DNA of 64,000 bases. It comes from an uncultured Flavobacteriales bacterium (GTDB lineage: Bacteria > Bacteroidota > Bacteroidia > Flavobacteriales_F > PHOS-HE28). Both the position numbers and the translations under genes were made by a program. Location of the stretch: assembly GCA_937872175.1 (NCBI GenBank), contig CALMPI010000050.1, positions 62,001-126,000 on the forward strand, read 5' to 3'. Positions 37,026 through 45,498 of this stretch are shown piece by piece (within the stretch, counting starts at the first letter, position 1; each line of letters starts with the position of its first letter). Below the pieces are notes generated by a model that worked only from the letters and a program-made list of their open reading frames with translations, was not told the origin of the DNA and ran no database searches.

Positions 37026-37868
37026 TCAGCGTTCGCGCAGCCACAGGATGTCCTCGCGCAGGTCCCGGTGGGCCATCACGTCCACCGCTTCGGTGCGCCC
37101 GTCCATCCGCGCCCGAAAGGAGCGGAAGCCCGCCGCGCGCAGCAGGTCGTCGATCGCCTGCACCTCGGCCCGCGACCGGTCCAGCAGGGTGGTCTCCACC
37201 ATGACGCGGGCGATGCGCCCCTCGGCCAGCATCCGCTTGGCGCCCCGAAGGGCCGGAAGCTCCGATCCCTCGATGTCCAGCTTCAGGAAGTCGATGCGGT
37301 CGATCCCCTGTTCGGCGCAGAACGCGTCCACCGTGGTCACTTGCACGGGGTATGGGATCTTGTCCGTGGGGTCGAAGGTGCCCTCCAGGCAGGCAAAGCC
37401 CCGCACCATCACCCGGGGGGTGTCGTAAAAGGTGTGCGTGCCGGTGTGGTCGGTGAGCGCCAGGTCCCACAGCGACCACGTGCGGAAGGCGCCGAGGTCG
37501 TTCATGCGACGGATCTGGGCATTGGCCGTGCGCGAGGGCTCGAAGGAGTGCACATGGCCCGCAGCGCCCACCAGGCCCAGGCAATGCGCCGCGAAATAGC
37601 CCATGTTGGCACCCGGGTCGAACACGATCATGCCCGGACGCAGGGTGCGGGAGAGGTAGTTCATGATGTTGACCTCGTAGAGACCGAAGTACATCATGCG
37701 GTGCTGCCGGATGCCGAGGTCCAGCGAAAGCCGGACGCCGTTCAGGACCAGTTCGACCGGCTCACCGCTGTTCGTCCATTCGCCGACCAGGTCGGCCAGG
37801 CGATGACGGCCCCGGACGGGAAGCCGGGTGAGCTGGCGGGTGATGGAGCGGAGCGGAGCGCGCCACAT
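37026..37868 (-). CDS. FkbM-family SAM-dependent methyltransferase
   Basis: A 280-residue methyltransferase with the FkbM pattern: SAM loop VFDPGANMGYFAAHCLGLVG, GHVHSFEPSRTANAQIRRMN with the acidic ribose contact, and DRIDFLKLDIEGSELPALRG with the characteristic KLDIEG motif. FkbM enzymes O-methylate sugars or polyketides; in this genus of bacteria often surface glycans. Alone here, not in a glycan-synthesis cluster. Upstream TACCTTCG on the minus strand near 37880 is a weak -7 candidate. Confidence 0.85.
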   Translation of the reverse strand: MWRAPLRSITRQLTRLPVRGRHRLADLVGEWTNSGEPVELVLNGVRLSLDLGIRQHRMMYFGLYEVNIMNYLSRTLRPGMIVFDPGANMGYFAAHCLGLVGAAGHVHSFEPSRTANAQIRRMNDLGAFRTWSLWDLALTDHTGTHTFYDTPRVMVRGFACLEGTFDPTDKIPYPVQVTTVDAFCAEQGIDRIDFLKLDIEGSELPALRGAKRMLAEGRIARVMVETTLLDRSRAEVQAIDDLLRAAGFRSFRARMDGRTEAVDVMAHRDLREDILWLRER

Positions 37869-37954
37869 GGCCGGCGAAGGTAGTCCAGCCGGTCGGGTGG
37901 GCGGGGATCGGGATCAGCGGGCTATAGGCCTGAGCATCAGAAATCTACAACTTA

Positions 37955-37972
37955 ACATAATATAAATTATGT
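37955..37972. repeat. A+T-rich palindrome over the epimerase stop codon
   Basis: ACATAAT-ATAA-ATTATGT, 7-bp perfect arms and a 4-nt loop, in an A+T-rich patch (about 37.92-37.98 kb) that contrasts with the G+C-rich surroundings. The TAA stop of the epimerase lies within it. It could be an unusual terminator or an operator. Confidence 0.5.
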
Positions 37973-39019
37973 GCCAATCGGGATATCGAACAGGCCCTCG
38001 ATCGGTTCCACGCCCAAGCCGGTCGGCCCCTGGCTTCTGTAGGCACCGTCCACCAAGGCGAAGCCCCGGAACGGATCGTTGGCGATCAACCAAGGACCGT
38101 CCAGGTCGCACAGGTCGGCCAGCCCACCGAGCGACGCCATCGCCGCACAGCCCAGGCTGCTTTCGCTCATGCTCCCCAGCATCACCAGCATGCTCCGCAC
38201 ACGCGCCCAGGCGATCATCCGCTCCGCATGGTCGAGCCCACCGCACTTCATCAGCTTCACATTCACCCCGGTGAAGGCCCAGCCACGCGCCTCCAGGTCC
38301 TCGGGCCCTTGTACGGACTCGTCTGCGATGACCGGTACCGCGGTCTCTTGGCACAGGTCGGCATGCCGGTCCAGGTCATCCCTGTGGAACGGTTGTTCGA
38401 GGCCCACCACCCGGTCCGGCCCGCCTGCCGCCTCCACAAGACCCAAGGCCTGTTCAACCTTGGTCAATCCCTGGTTCGCGTCCAACAACAACGGCCGCTT
38501 GGACCGTTGGGCGAGCCAGCGCAGCACCTTGGGGTCGTCCGGCGTTCCGTTCAGCTTGACCTTCAGCACAGGTGCGTCGTTCGCTTCGTTCAGTTTCTCA
38601 TTCAGTTCGTACAAGGCACTGGTTCCCAAGGTGTAGATCGCCTTGCCCGGTGTATGGATGCCGATCGGACCACGAGTTGAACCATGGATGTCTTTTCTCC
38701 TTAGGATCAGGTCCATGAAGGCCATGTGAAGGCCAGCGCGCGCGGCTGGATGCGTTCGGCCGTCCAGTACCCGGTCAATGGAGCTTGAAAGCGACTTCAG
38801 ATCGGATGCGTCAATGGCCTGAATATCAATGCTCCTATAGAGTTCGATGATGCTGGCTTGGTCCTCGCTGACGTAGGGTGGCGTGGTGGCCTCGCCGTAC
38901 CCGCAAGGGCCACCGTCGCTCAGGCGGATCAGCACGCTGTCGGTGCCGTCCCGCAGTCCATGCGCCGTGCCGAAGGGGCGCTTGAACCGCAGGCGATACG
39001 GCCGGATGTCCAGCTTCAC
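37967..39019 (-). CDS. Dipeptide (L-Ala-D/L-Glu) epimerase, enolase superfamily
   Basis: A 350-residue muconate-lactonizing-type enolase-superfamily enzyme. KVKLNG (KxK) carries one catalytic Lys; metal ligands are in LLLDANQG, GLEQPF and VIADESVQ; the second Lys is in VNVKLMKCGGL. This is the pattern of dipeptide epimerases that act on murein peptides. The start is GTG with no in-frame ATG giving a better N-terminus (KLDIRPYRLRFKRPFGTAHG is the family start). Its downstream third (38.55-38.85 kb) is visibly less G+C-rich than neighbours, hinting at transfer. Confidence 0.88.
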   Translation of the reverse strand: MKLDIRPYRLRFKRPFGTAHGLRDGTDSVLIRLSDGGPCGYGEATTPPYVSEDQASIIELYRSIDIQAIDASDLKSLSSSIDRVLDGRTHPAARAGLHMAFMDLILRRKDIHGSTRGPIGIHTPGKAIYTLGTSALYELNEKLNEANDAPVLKVKLNGTPDDPKVLRWLAQRSKRPLLLDANQGLTKVEQALGLVEAAGGPDRVVGLEQPFHRDDLDRHADLCQETAVPVIADESVQGPEDLEARGWAFTGVNVKLMKCGGLDHAERMIAWARVRSMLVMLGSMSESSLGCAAMASLGGLADLCDLDGPWLIANDPFRGFALVDGAYRSQGPTGLGVEPIEGLFDIPIGT

Positions 39020-39092
39020 GGCACCAAGGTCGTTCGAGGCACCCGCCGGTCAGCGTCCTGCGGCCCCCGAGTTCCGAACAGCCGGGAACGAA

Positions 39093-39121
39093 CAAGCCCC
39101 GGAGCCGGACCCCGGGGCTTG
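39093..39121 (-). terminator. Terminator after the SRPBCC gene
   Basis: 10-bp perfect stem CAAGCCCCGG / CCGGGGCTTG with a 9-nt loop, 22 nt past the stop at 39143 on the minus strand, and before the epimerase start. Confidence 0.7.
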
Positions 39122-39142
39122 CGGTGAACCGCTCAAGCGGTC

Positions 39143-40180
39143 CTACTTGATGGGGTACACCACCCGGGTGAGCCACTTGGCCGTGTCGGGTTCCGTGCCG
39201 GGGTCGGTGATGTACTCCTCGAGCACCACATCGCTCATCGTGGCGCCGTCGGCCTTGATCTTCCTGTCGATGGCCATGTGGGCCTTCTCCGTGTTGGCGT
39301 AGGGCCCGTAGTGGTCGATGGTGTAGGCCTTGCCGGCCGGGACCTCCACGAGGGTCATGCCCTTCAGCTTGTCCTTGGTGCTGGCCGAAACGGGGATGCC
39401 TGCCAGCATGTCCGCCTCCTGCTTGGCCTCGTTCCACTCGTAGAACAACCCGCTTGGCGCGCCGGCCGGTTCCACGCCCGCCGCCTGCATGATGCCCATG
39501 GCCTTGCCGAAGGTGCTGCCGAAGAAGGCCTCCATGTTGCTCCATTTCACGCGCTTGCGCTCGCCGAGGTACCACATCGCCGGACGGTCCACGACATTCA
39601 CCTCGAAGCCGTCGACCATCCTGGCCTTCTGCTCGGCGATGGCCTTGGCGTCGGCCTCGGCCAGGCCCTTGAGGTTGGTCAGGCCTTTCTCGAAGTCGGG
39701 CCCCAGCATCTTGTCCATGTCCATGAACACGCCCATCACTCGGCCCACGAAGCCGTTCTCGCCCTGCAGGCCCCAGGTGATGCGGGTGCTGTCGCCCATC
39801 GCCTCCAGGTCGTAGGTGCCCTCGTTCACGGCCTCCATCGGCTCCAGGAAGGTGAGCTTGGTGCGCACGCTCTTGTTGGCCTCGATGGTCACGATCTCCT
39901 GCATGCCCTTGCCCACGGTGTCGCCTTCCCACTTCCACACGGCGCCCACCGTGCCATCGGTGCCTTCGATGCTCTGCACCTGGTCCTTGTCCATCTCCTG
40001 CCAGGGCCCCCAGTTCTTCATCTCGCCCAGCTTGCCCACCCGGTTGAAGACCACCTCGGCCGGGGCGGCGATCACCGCGCTGCGTTCCACGCGGAAGGTC
40101 TTCGGGCCCATGAGGCCCAGGATCACGAACAGGCCCGCCAGGGCCAGCAGAATGATGAGGATGGTCTTGAGGGCTCTCAT
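39143..40180 (-). CDS. SRPBCC plus GyrI-like effector-binding protein, membrane-anchored
   Basis: A 345-residue protein with an N-terminal membrane helix (TILIILLALAGLFVILGLMG), an SRPBCC/polyketide-cyclase domain (about 25-165: RVERSAVIAAPAEVVFNRVG, NWGPWQEMDKDQ, TRITWGLQGENGFVGRVM) and a GyrI/AraC-type effector-binding domain (about 195-345: FEVNVVDRPAMWYLGERKRV, ending VVLEEYITDPGTEPDTAKWL). Such fusions probably bind hydrophobic small molecules; no known enzyme activity. ATG at 40180 chosen, with GTG two codons upstream as an alternative. Confidence 0.8.
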   Translation of the reverse strand: MRALKTILIILLALAGLFVILGLMGPKTFRVERSAVIAAPAEVVFNRVGKLGEMKNWGPWQEMDKDQVQSIEGTDGTVGAVWKWEGDTVGKGMQEIVTIEANKSVRTKLTFLEPMEAVNEGTYDLEAMGDSTRITWGLQGENGFVGRVMGVFMDMDKMLGPDFEKGLTNLKGLAEADAKAIAEQKARMVDGFEVNVVDRPAMWYLGERKRVKWSNMEAFFGSTFGKAMGIMQAAGVEPAGAPSGLFYEWNEAKQEADMLAGIPVSASTKDKLKGMTLVEVPAGKAYTIDHYGPYANTEKAHMAIDRKIKADGATMSDVVLEEYITDPGTEPDTAKWLTRVVYPIK

Positions 40181-40289
40181 GGCCACGTTGGGTTTGGGAG
40201 GTCAAAGATGCGCCTTGCCCCGGAATGGCATCGGCCGTGGGTCGGATGGTTGGCACGCTCTTTTCTTGGCCGGGCCACACCCCCATCCC

Positions 40290-40853
40290 ATGCGCCACAC
40301 GTTCCGCCTCCCCTTCCTCCTCCTGGCCGCCGTCGCCCTGCTCTCCGCCTGCAGCAAGAACACCTCGCCTGCGGGCAACAAGGTGAAGCAGCCCTTCAGC
40401 GGCAGCGCCTACGAGAGCAACAACCGCTTCTTCCGCGGCACGGGCCAGGGCGTGAGCGCCAAGCAGAACATCGCCCGCAGCAAAGCCGACCTCGACGCCA
40501 AGAACCAGCTGGCGGCCCAGGTGGGCACCAACATGCGGGCGGTGACCGACCAGTATCTGGGCCAGACCGAGAACGCCGGCGCCGCTGATGTGGCCGACAA
40601 GTTCCAGACCCTGGTGCGCGAGGTGATGAACACCGAACTGGCCGACCTGCGCAAGATCGGTGAGGAGACCTACCACAACCCCGAGACCCAGGCCTACACG
40701 GTGTATGTGGCCTACGAGATCCGCAAGGCGGCCATGTGGCGCTTCATGAAGAAGCAGGCCCGCACCAACGCCAAGGTGAGCGAGCAGGAGCTGAAGGTGA
40801 TGGACGAGATCCTCGACCAGCAGATCAAGGCGGCCGAAGCCGAGGGCGAGTGA
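40290..40853 (+). CDS. LPP20-like lipoprotein
   Basis: A 187-residue predicted lipoprotein: lipobox LLSAC with Cys21. The mature part has FRGTGQGVSAKQNIARSKAD followed by LDAKNQLAAQVGTNMRAV, the ExxAxxxAxxxLA pattern of LPP20/FlgT-N-like proteins, then TYHNPETQAYTVYVAYEIRK. The C-terminal helix is Lys/Glu-rich. The role is likely structural in the envelope. Convergent with nothing; 102 nt ahead of the zinc peptidase. Confidence 0.72.
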   Translation: MRHTFRLPFLLLAAVALLSACSKNTSPAGNKVKQPFSGSAYESNNRFFRGTGQGVSAKQNIARSKADLDAKNQLAAQVGTNMRAVTDQYLGQTENAGAADVADKFQTLVREVMNTELADLRKIGEETYHNPETQAYTVYVAYEIRKAAMWRFMKKQARTNAKVSEQELKVMDEILDQQIKAAEAEGE

Positions 40854-40955
40854 CCTGCCATCTTTGCCGACCGACCTGCCGAACCGACCCGTACCCCGCG
40901 CTGTTCCCTGAACGGAACCGGAATTGCAGGGTCCGCAGCAAAACCTGAACGACCC

Positions 40956-41636
40956 ATGATGGGAGCCTACCTCATCGGCATCGTGGTGATGCTCGTGAGC
41001 ATGCTGGTGAGCCACCAGCTGAAGAGCCGATTCCAGAAGTACAGCGCCACTCCGCTGGCCAACGGCATGAGCGGGGCGGAGATCGCCCAGCAAATGCTGC
41101 ACGACCACGGCATCACCAACGTGAAGGTGGTGAGCGTGCCCGGCCAGCTCACCGACCACTACAACCCGGCCAACCGCACGGTGAACCTCAGCGAGGCCGT
41201 GTACCATGCCCGCAACGCCGCCGCTGCGGCGGTGGCCGCCCACGAGTGCGGGCACGCCGTGCAGCACGCCACCGCCTACCAGTGGCTCACCATGCGCAGC
41301 AAGCTGGTGCCCGTGGTGCAGGTGGCCAGCAGCTTCATGCAGTGGGTGATCCTGGGCGGCATCCTGCTGATCAACAGCTTCCCGCAGCTGCTGCTCATCG
41401 GCATCATCCTGTTCGCGATGACCACCTTGTTCGCCTTCATCACCCTGCCGGTGGAGTACGACGCCAGCAACCGGGCCCTGGCCTGGATCAAGCGCAACGG
41501 CATCGTCACCGCCGGCGAGTACGCCATGAGCGCCGACGCCCTCAAGTGGGCCGCCCGCACCTACGTGGTGGCCGCCGTCGGCTCGCTGGCCACGCTGCTC
41601 TACTACGTGTCCATCTTCATGAACCGCCGGAACTGA
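40956..41636 (+). CDS. Membrane zinc metallopeptidase, YugP type
   Basis: A 226-residue membrane metallopeptidase of the YugP/DUF2200-like 'zinc metallopeptidase' family. Active-site HExxH is HECGHAVQH (His96, Glu97, His100), preceded by NLSEAVYHARNAAAAAVAAH. Membrane helices near 3-20, 120-155 and 205-222. Function unknown; the family is widespread in Firmicutes and Bacteroidota. CATCTTTG at 40869-40876, one mismatch to TAnnTTTG, could be a promoter with an 80-nt leader. Confidence 0.85.
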   Translation: MMGAYLIGIVVMLVSMLVSHQLKSRFQKYSATPLANGMSGAEIAQQMLHDHGITNVKVVSVPGQLTDHYNPANRTVNLSEAVYHARNAAAAAVAAHECGHAVQHATAYQWLTMRSKLVPVVQVASSFMQWVILGGILLINSFPQLLLIGIILFAMTTLFAFITLPVEYDASNRALAWIKRNGIVTAGEYAMSADALKWAARTYVVAAVGSLATLLYYVSIFMNRRN

Positions 41637-41654
41637 TCCCCCTCACCCGTGCGG

Positions 41655-41684
41655 GAAGGGCCACTGCTTCGGCGGTGGCCTTTC
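41655..41684. terminator. UUCG-loop terminator after the zinc peptidase
   Basis: 13-bp stem GAAGGGCCACTGC / GCGGTGGCCTTTC with two G-T wobbles and a TTCG tetraloop, followed by GTTTTCC. Lies between convergent genes. Confidence 0.75.
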
Positions 41685-41694
41685 GTTTTCCGGC

Positions 41695-43230
41695 TCAGCG
41701 GCGACGCGGGCGCACGCCCAGCACCCCCAGCAGCCCGCGGGTGAGCTCGCGCACCAACGTGTTGCCCACCTGCCGCACCATGGTGTTGCGGCTCAGGTCC
41801 TCCACGATGGACCGCTCCGGCTTGGCGGGCTTCGGCGCGGGGTCGGCCTTTTTGCGCGCCTCTCCCCCGCCATCGTCCTCCGCCTTCAGCCGCTTCTCCA
41901 GCAGCTCGAAAGCGCTGTCGCGGTCGATCACCTCGTTGTACCTGGCCGCCAGCGCGCTGCGCGCCACCAACCCGTCCACTTCCACCGGCGACAGCACGTC
42001 CATGCGGGTGGCCGGCGCGCGCATCAGCGTGTGCGCCAGCGGGGTCGGCGTGCCCTTCTCGCTCAGGGCCGTCACCAGCGCCTCGCCGATGCCGAGCGAG
42101 GTCAGCAGCGTCTCCGTGTCGTAGAAGTCGGTGAGCGGGTAGTTCTCGGCCGTGCGCTTGATCGCCGTGCGGTCCTTGGCGGTGAAGGCGCGCAGCGCGT
42201 GCTGCACCTTCAACCCCAGCTGGCCCAGCACCTCGTCCGGCACATCGGTGGGCGTTTGCGTGCAGAAGAAGACCCCCACCCCCTTGGAGCGGATCAGCTT
42301 GATGATGGTGCCGATCTGTTCCAGCAGCGGCCGGGTGGCCGTGTCGAAGATCAGGTGGGCCTCGTCGATGAAGAGGCAGAGCTTCGGCTTCTCCGGGTCG
42401 CCCACCTCGGGGAAGGTGGCGTACACCTCCGCCAGCAGGCACAGCATGAAGGTGCTGAAGAGCCGCGGCTTGTCCTGGATGTCGGTGAGGCGCACGATGT
42501 GCACCACGCCCTTGCCATCGCGCTGCGCCAGCAGGTCGTTGACGTCGAAGCTGCGCTCCCCGAAGAAGCGTTCGGCGCCCTGCTGCTCGATCTCGATCAG
42601 CTTGCGCAGGATGGTGTTCACCGTGGCGGGGCTCACGGCGCCGTACTGCTTCTGCACCTCGGCCTTGCCCTCCTGGGTGGTGAACTGCAGCACGCGCCGC
42701 AGGTCCTTCAGGTCCAGCAGCGGCAGGCCGTTGTCGTCGCAGTACTTGAACACCAGGGCCAGCACGCTCTGCTGGGTGTCGTTGAGCTCCAGGATGCGGC
42801 CCAGCAGCACGGGGCCGAACTCGCTCACCGTGGCGCGGAGGCGCGCGCCCTTCTCGTCGCTCAGGCTCAGCAGCTCCACCGGCAGGGCGGCGGGCTCGTA
42901 GGGCAGCCCGAGGCGGGCGTGGCGCTCGTCGATCTTCGGGTTCGGCGTGCCCGGCGCGGCGATGCCGCTCAGGTCGCCCTTGATGTCCATCAGCAAACTG
43001 GGGACGCCGTGCAGGCTCAGCTGCTCGGCCAGCGTCTGCAGGCTTTTCGTCTTGCCGGTGCCCGTGGCCCCGGCGATGAGGCCGTGCCGGTTGAGGGTGC
43101 GCAGGGGGATGCGCACCGGCGCGGCCGCCACGCTGGTGCCTTGGTACAGCGGGGCGCCCAGCACGATGGAACCGCCCTGCACCGCGTAGCCCGCCTGCAT
43201 CGCCTGGGTGAACTCCTCGGTCGTTCGCAT
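41695..43230 (-). CDS. HerA-like ATPase, DUF853 family
   Basis: A 511-residue HerA/FtsK-superfamily ATPase of the DUF853 group. Walker A GATGTGKTKSL, LLMDIKGDLSGIA, and Walker B LCLFIDEAHLIFD with the following CTQTPTDVPDEVLGQLG (DUF853 hallmark). C-terminal 60 residues are basic and hydrophobic (RELTRGLLGVLGVRP). The bacterial function is unclear; the archaeal relative HerA translocates DNA in end resection, but this group lacks a NurA partner here. Preceded by TACTTTCG near 43240 as a possible -7 element. Confidence 0.85.
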   Translation of the reverse strand: MRTTEEFTQAMQAGYAVQGGSIVLGAPLYQGTSVAAAPVRIPLRTLNRHGLIAGATGTGKTKSLQTLAEQLSLHGVPSLLMDIKGDLSGIAAPGTPNPKIDERHARLGLPYEPAALPVELLSLSDEKGARLRATVSEFGPVLLGRILELNDTQQSVLALVFKYCDDNGLPLLDLKDLRRVLQFTTQEGKAEVQKQYGAVSPATVNTILRKLIEIEQQGAERFFGERSFDVNDLLAQRDGKGVVHIVRLTDIQDKPRLFSTFMLCLLAEVYATFPEVGDPEKPKLCLFIDEAHLIFDTATRPLLEQIGTIIKLIRSKGVGVFFCTQTPTDVPDEVLGQLGLKVQHALRAFTAKDRTAIKRTAENYPLTDFYDTETLLTSLGIGEALVTALSEKGTPTPLAHTLMRAPATRMDVLSPVEVDGLVARSALAARYNEVIDRDSAFELLEKRLKAEDDGGGEARKKADPAPKPAKPERSIVEDLSRNTMVRQVGNTLVRELTRGLLGVLGVRPRRR

Positions 43231-43260
43231 GGCGACGAAAGTACAGGCGCGCCGCGCCCC

Positions 43261-43698
43261 TTATTTGAACAGGCCGCCCAGCAGGCCCTTGGCCATGCCG
43301 GCCAGGTCGCCGCCCTTGCCCAGTTCGCCCAGCAACCCCTGCAGGTTGCCGGCGTTGCCGCCGATCTTGTCGCTGAGCAGTTGGGTGAGCAGCGGCAGCA
43401 CCAGGGCCATCACGCCGCCGGCCTGCTGGCCGTTCAGCCCCACCTGGCCGGTGAGCTTCTGGTTGAACACGCTGCCGATCTGGTCCAGGAGGCCGTTGGC
43501 GCCGGCGCTGTTCTGGGCGCTGCTGAAGAGGTTCAGCACGTCGTCCATTCCGAAGCCGTCCGCGCCGCCGAGCACCTGTTTCACGCTGTCGCCGGCCGCG
43601 GCGATGGAGCCCTGCGCCTGGCCCTCGTTGAGGCCGAGCTGGTTCACCAGCTGCGGGCCCACCTGGCCCTGCAGGGTGGAAAGGAGTTGGTCGAGCAT
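43261..43698 (-). CDS. DUF937 / YidB-like protein
   Basis: A 145-residue Gly/Gln/Leu-rich protein of the DUF937 (YidB-like) type: MLDQLLSTLQGQVGPQLVNQ at the start, SVFNQKLTGQVGLNGQQAGG and VMALVLPLLTQLLSDKIGGN in the middle, and repeating GLLGELGKGGDLAGMAKGLL at the end. Short repeats of helix-Gly helix. Function not known. TACCTTGT, on the minus strand just upstream (about 43711-43704), lies close to the ATG. Confidence 0.75.
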   Translation of the reverse strand: MLDQLLSTLQGQVGPQLVNQLGLNEGQAQGSIAAAGDSVKQVLGGADGFGMDDVLNLFSSAQNSAGANGLLDQIGSVFNQKLTGQVGLNGQQAGGVMALVLPLLTQLLSDKIGGNAGNLQGLLGELGKGGDLAGMAKGLLGGLFK

Positions 43699-43851
43699 GG
43701 GGACAAGGTAGGGGCTGCGGCCGCGGTCGGCGACGACCCTCGGGCGGCCCATGGATGGGTGGTCTGCACAACCAAGCACACGCGACCGACTATCTTTCCA
43801 TCGCTACACACCGTTCGATGACGTTGAACGAACCACCGGTCATGACGAGCG

Positions 43852-43870
43852 GCGAAGTCACAGACTTCGC
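43852..43870. repeat. Small hairpin in the accessory segment
   Basis: GCGAAGT-CACAG-ACTTCGC, 7-bp perfect arms. It lies within the 253-nt gap between the DUF937 gene and the A+T-rich gene, which otherwise shows no convincing gene. Confidence 0.4.
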
Positions 43871-43951
43871 GAGCCAGCCTGGTGGCTTCGCGACAGGCAT
43901 CCGCCGCACAAGTCGCCCCGCGCGAACCCAGGCGCGGGAAGAGGTGCGCGA

Positions 43952-44350
43952 CTAAATGCCGTATTTATCATTGAAGTGTTTATGGTAATTTGGAGGTTTT
44001 GGTCTAGGTTCTTTAATGCCATAATATACACCAAGAAGGCCCAGAATTATCATTGAAACAAATCTCTCAATAGTTAAACTCAATCGTTCTTTATCGCTAG
44101 GCTCCCATCCATCGTAAACTTCTGACGAAGAACCCATAGACGTGTACGTTACTATGGCGACAAAGAGAGACAATGTTAGAACCATATATACTGCTTTTCT
44201 GTAATTGGGGTATTCATCTTTCCGTGCGACCCAATTTTCATTTCTTGCAGCTAATGCACACAACGAAAACCAAAATAACGCCTTTCCAATAGTCCAAAAA
44301 TACTCAATTAAGTTTTCGTAAATAGCCTTAATATCTATCATTTCACTCAT
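43952..44350 (-). CDS. A+T-rich gene for a small membrane protein, likely acquired
   Basis: A 132-residue protein with predicted membrane helices near 18-36 (FWTIGKALFWFSLCALAA), 50-70 (AVYMVLTLSLFVAIVTYTSM) and 95-112 (FVSMIILGLLGVYYGI), and a Lys/Pro/His-rich C-terminus. Codon use and composition differ sharply from the rest: positions 44041-44100 hold only 19 G or C of 60, against roughly two thirds in the window. No family recognised. A promoter fits upstream (44403-44434). A cargo gene of horizontal origin is the simplest reading. Confidence 0.75.
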   Translation of the reverse strand: MSEMIDIKAIYENLIEYFWTIGKALFWFSLCALAARNENWVARKDEYPNYRKAVYMVLTLSLFVAIVTYTSMGSSSEVYDGWEPSDKERLSLTIERFVSMIILGLLGVYYGIKEPRPKPPNYHKHFNDKYGI

Positions 44351-44402
44351 TGTACTTGTCTGTATTTAGTTGCCATCAAAATGCCGCTTGGAGCTTCACG
44401 AT

Positions 44403-44434
44403 GCAAGGTAGGGCGCAACCTCTAAATCGCACAA
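44403..44434 (-). promoter_or_regulatory. Probable promoter of the A+T-rich gene
   Basis: On the minus strand TTG (44434 to 44432), a 21-nt spacer, and TACCTTGC (44410 to 44403), one mismatch to TAnnTTTG; leader about 50 nt. Confidence 0.4.
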
Positions 44435-44485
44435 TTTCACACCCTGCTGCACTCAGGGCCTGTCGAAGCCGGGACGGGGGTGGCG

Positions 44486-44507
44486 CCGGGACGGATGCCC
44501 CGCCCGG
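44486..44507. repeat. G+C-rich hairpin
   Basis: CCGGGACGG pairs with CCGCCCGG around a 5-nt loop (one bulge). It sits in a run of short G+C-rich palindromes and looks like part of an interspersed non-coding element. Confidence 0.4.
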
Positions 44508-44648
44508 GATCGCAGCGGTGGCCCAGCGCAGCCCAGAGCGTGCGGTGCACGACACGTAGAGGCGAGCAACGGGAGCCCCGCAGGGCGATGCATCGCAGCC
44601 CGCAGCCAGACGGCCACAGCGGAGAGCCCGACAGGTTGCCCAGTCATG

Positions 44649-44691
44649 CCCTCACTCGACACGCACTGCCTTCCTACGGGCTGAGCCGAGC
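44649..44691. repeat. 43-bp diverged direct repeat, copy A
   Basis: Begins CCCTCACTCGACACGCAC and ends GGCTGAGCCGAGC. Identical to copy B (45506-45548) at 37 of 43 positions counted by eye. The two copies bracket the coiled-coil gene 44773-45189. In copy A the inner arm CTCGAC has lost one pairing base against GCCGAG. Confidence 0.7.
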
Positions 44692-44772
44692 AAAAACCTA
44701 CGGGATGGCCGAAACGGTTGCAGGCATCGTTCCGGCCTCTGGTAGTTTCTAAGAAGTTCGGGTGCTCGGAGG

Positions 44773-45189
44773 CTAGGGAAAGAACTTCGTGACTGCCGAG
44801 GACGGCGCATCGGCGCCATATTCACCCATGGGCTTATCATTCTTCCTGTGAATGCGGAGGCTACGATAGGACGGCTCGAACTTGCTCTCTTGCACAATGC
44901 TAACCACGACCGTGGTGGTCTTTGCGCTGGGCGGAAAGGTTGCTGTGATCGAGCCAATTTCTCCCGTGGTGACGGGGGCGCGCATGGTAATCTCAACGTC
45001 TTTGAACCCGGCATTCTCCAAGTCGCTCTTTGCCCTCTCCAACAGTCGATGGACCTTTTGGTATAGTTCTTCACACGCCTTCATCTCCTCTCTTTGGGCG
45101 GCATCGGCGATGCTATTGTCGGCTTTCTCCTGGGCGGCGAAGCGGTCAGCCTCTTCCTTCAGCTTATGCAGGCGTTCTCTTTCGGTCAT
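44773..45189 (-). CDS. Coiled-coil protein of unknown function
   Basis: A 138-residue soluble protein. The first 60 residues form a charged helix or coiled coil (ERLHKLKEEADRFAAQEKAD, CEELYQKVHRLLERAKSDLE), the rest a small beta domain (FKDVEITMRAPVTTG, ITATFPPSAKTTTVVVSIVQ, YRSLRIHRKNDK). No signal peptide or membrane segment. Lower in G+C than the chromosomal norm, though not as extreme as the gene to its left. Bracketed by the two repeat copies. Not recognised. Confidence 0.6.
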   Translation of the reverse strand: MTERERLHKLKEEADRFAAQEKADNSIADAAQREEMKACEELYQKVHRLLERAKSDLENAGFKDVEITMRAPVTTGEIGSITATFPPSAKTTTVVVSIVQESKFEPSYRSLRIHRKNDKPMGEYGADAPSSAVTKFFP

Positions 45190-45498
45190 GTTCTTGTGCT
45201 TGAATGTTCAGCGGACCAGTTAGCAACAATCACGCCTGTTGTCCTTTGCTGCCAGTATACCCGCTGCGAGGCACGATGACTGACACGTGGGCAGACTTAA
45301 CTGCCCTCCCCGTTGGTGCTCGCTGGGCTCCGTTTCCTCGTCGACGCTAGTGCACCGCCCGACCATGCGGGTGTTGCCGCTTGTGTTGGCCAGTGCGGTG
45401 GGTTTCGGTGTCGTGCGTGGCGCAAGGGATAGGGCGTCCTCGCCCGTCGGCTATCCGGGCAACATACCAGGGCTTTGACCCGGCGGGCCGGAGGCCCT

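Larger units (their letters stand above)
44351..44772. other. Gene-free stretch with a G+C-rich hairpin and repeat copy A
   Basis: No convincing coding frame. It holds, left to right: the promoter of the A+T-rich gene (44403-44434), a G+C-rich hairpin (44486-44507), the left copy of the 43-bp repeat (44649-44691), and about 80 nt before the next gene. Composition changes abruptly from A+T-rich to G+C-rich near 44.45 kb. Confidence 0.5.

Noticed and set aside
43852-43870. Terminator for the DUF937 gene
   Set aside because: It is upstream of that gene (minus strand), so it cannot end it, and no T-run follows on either strand.
43818-43955. 45-codon open frame (MTLNEPPVMTSGEV...) in the accessory segment
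   Set aside because: Short, no family, no signal, contains a hairpin, and its end runs into the A+T-rich gene of the other strand. A gene remnant is possible but cannot be supported.
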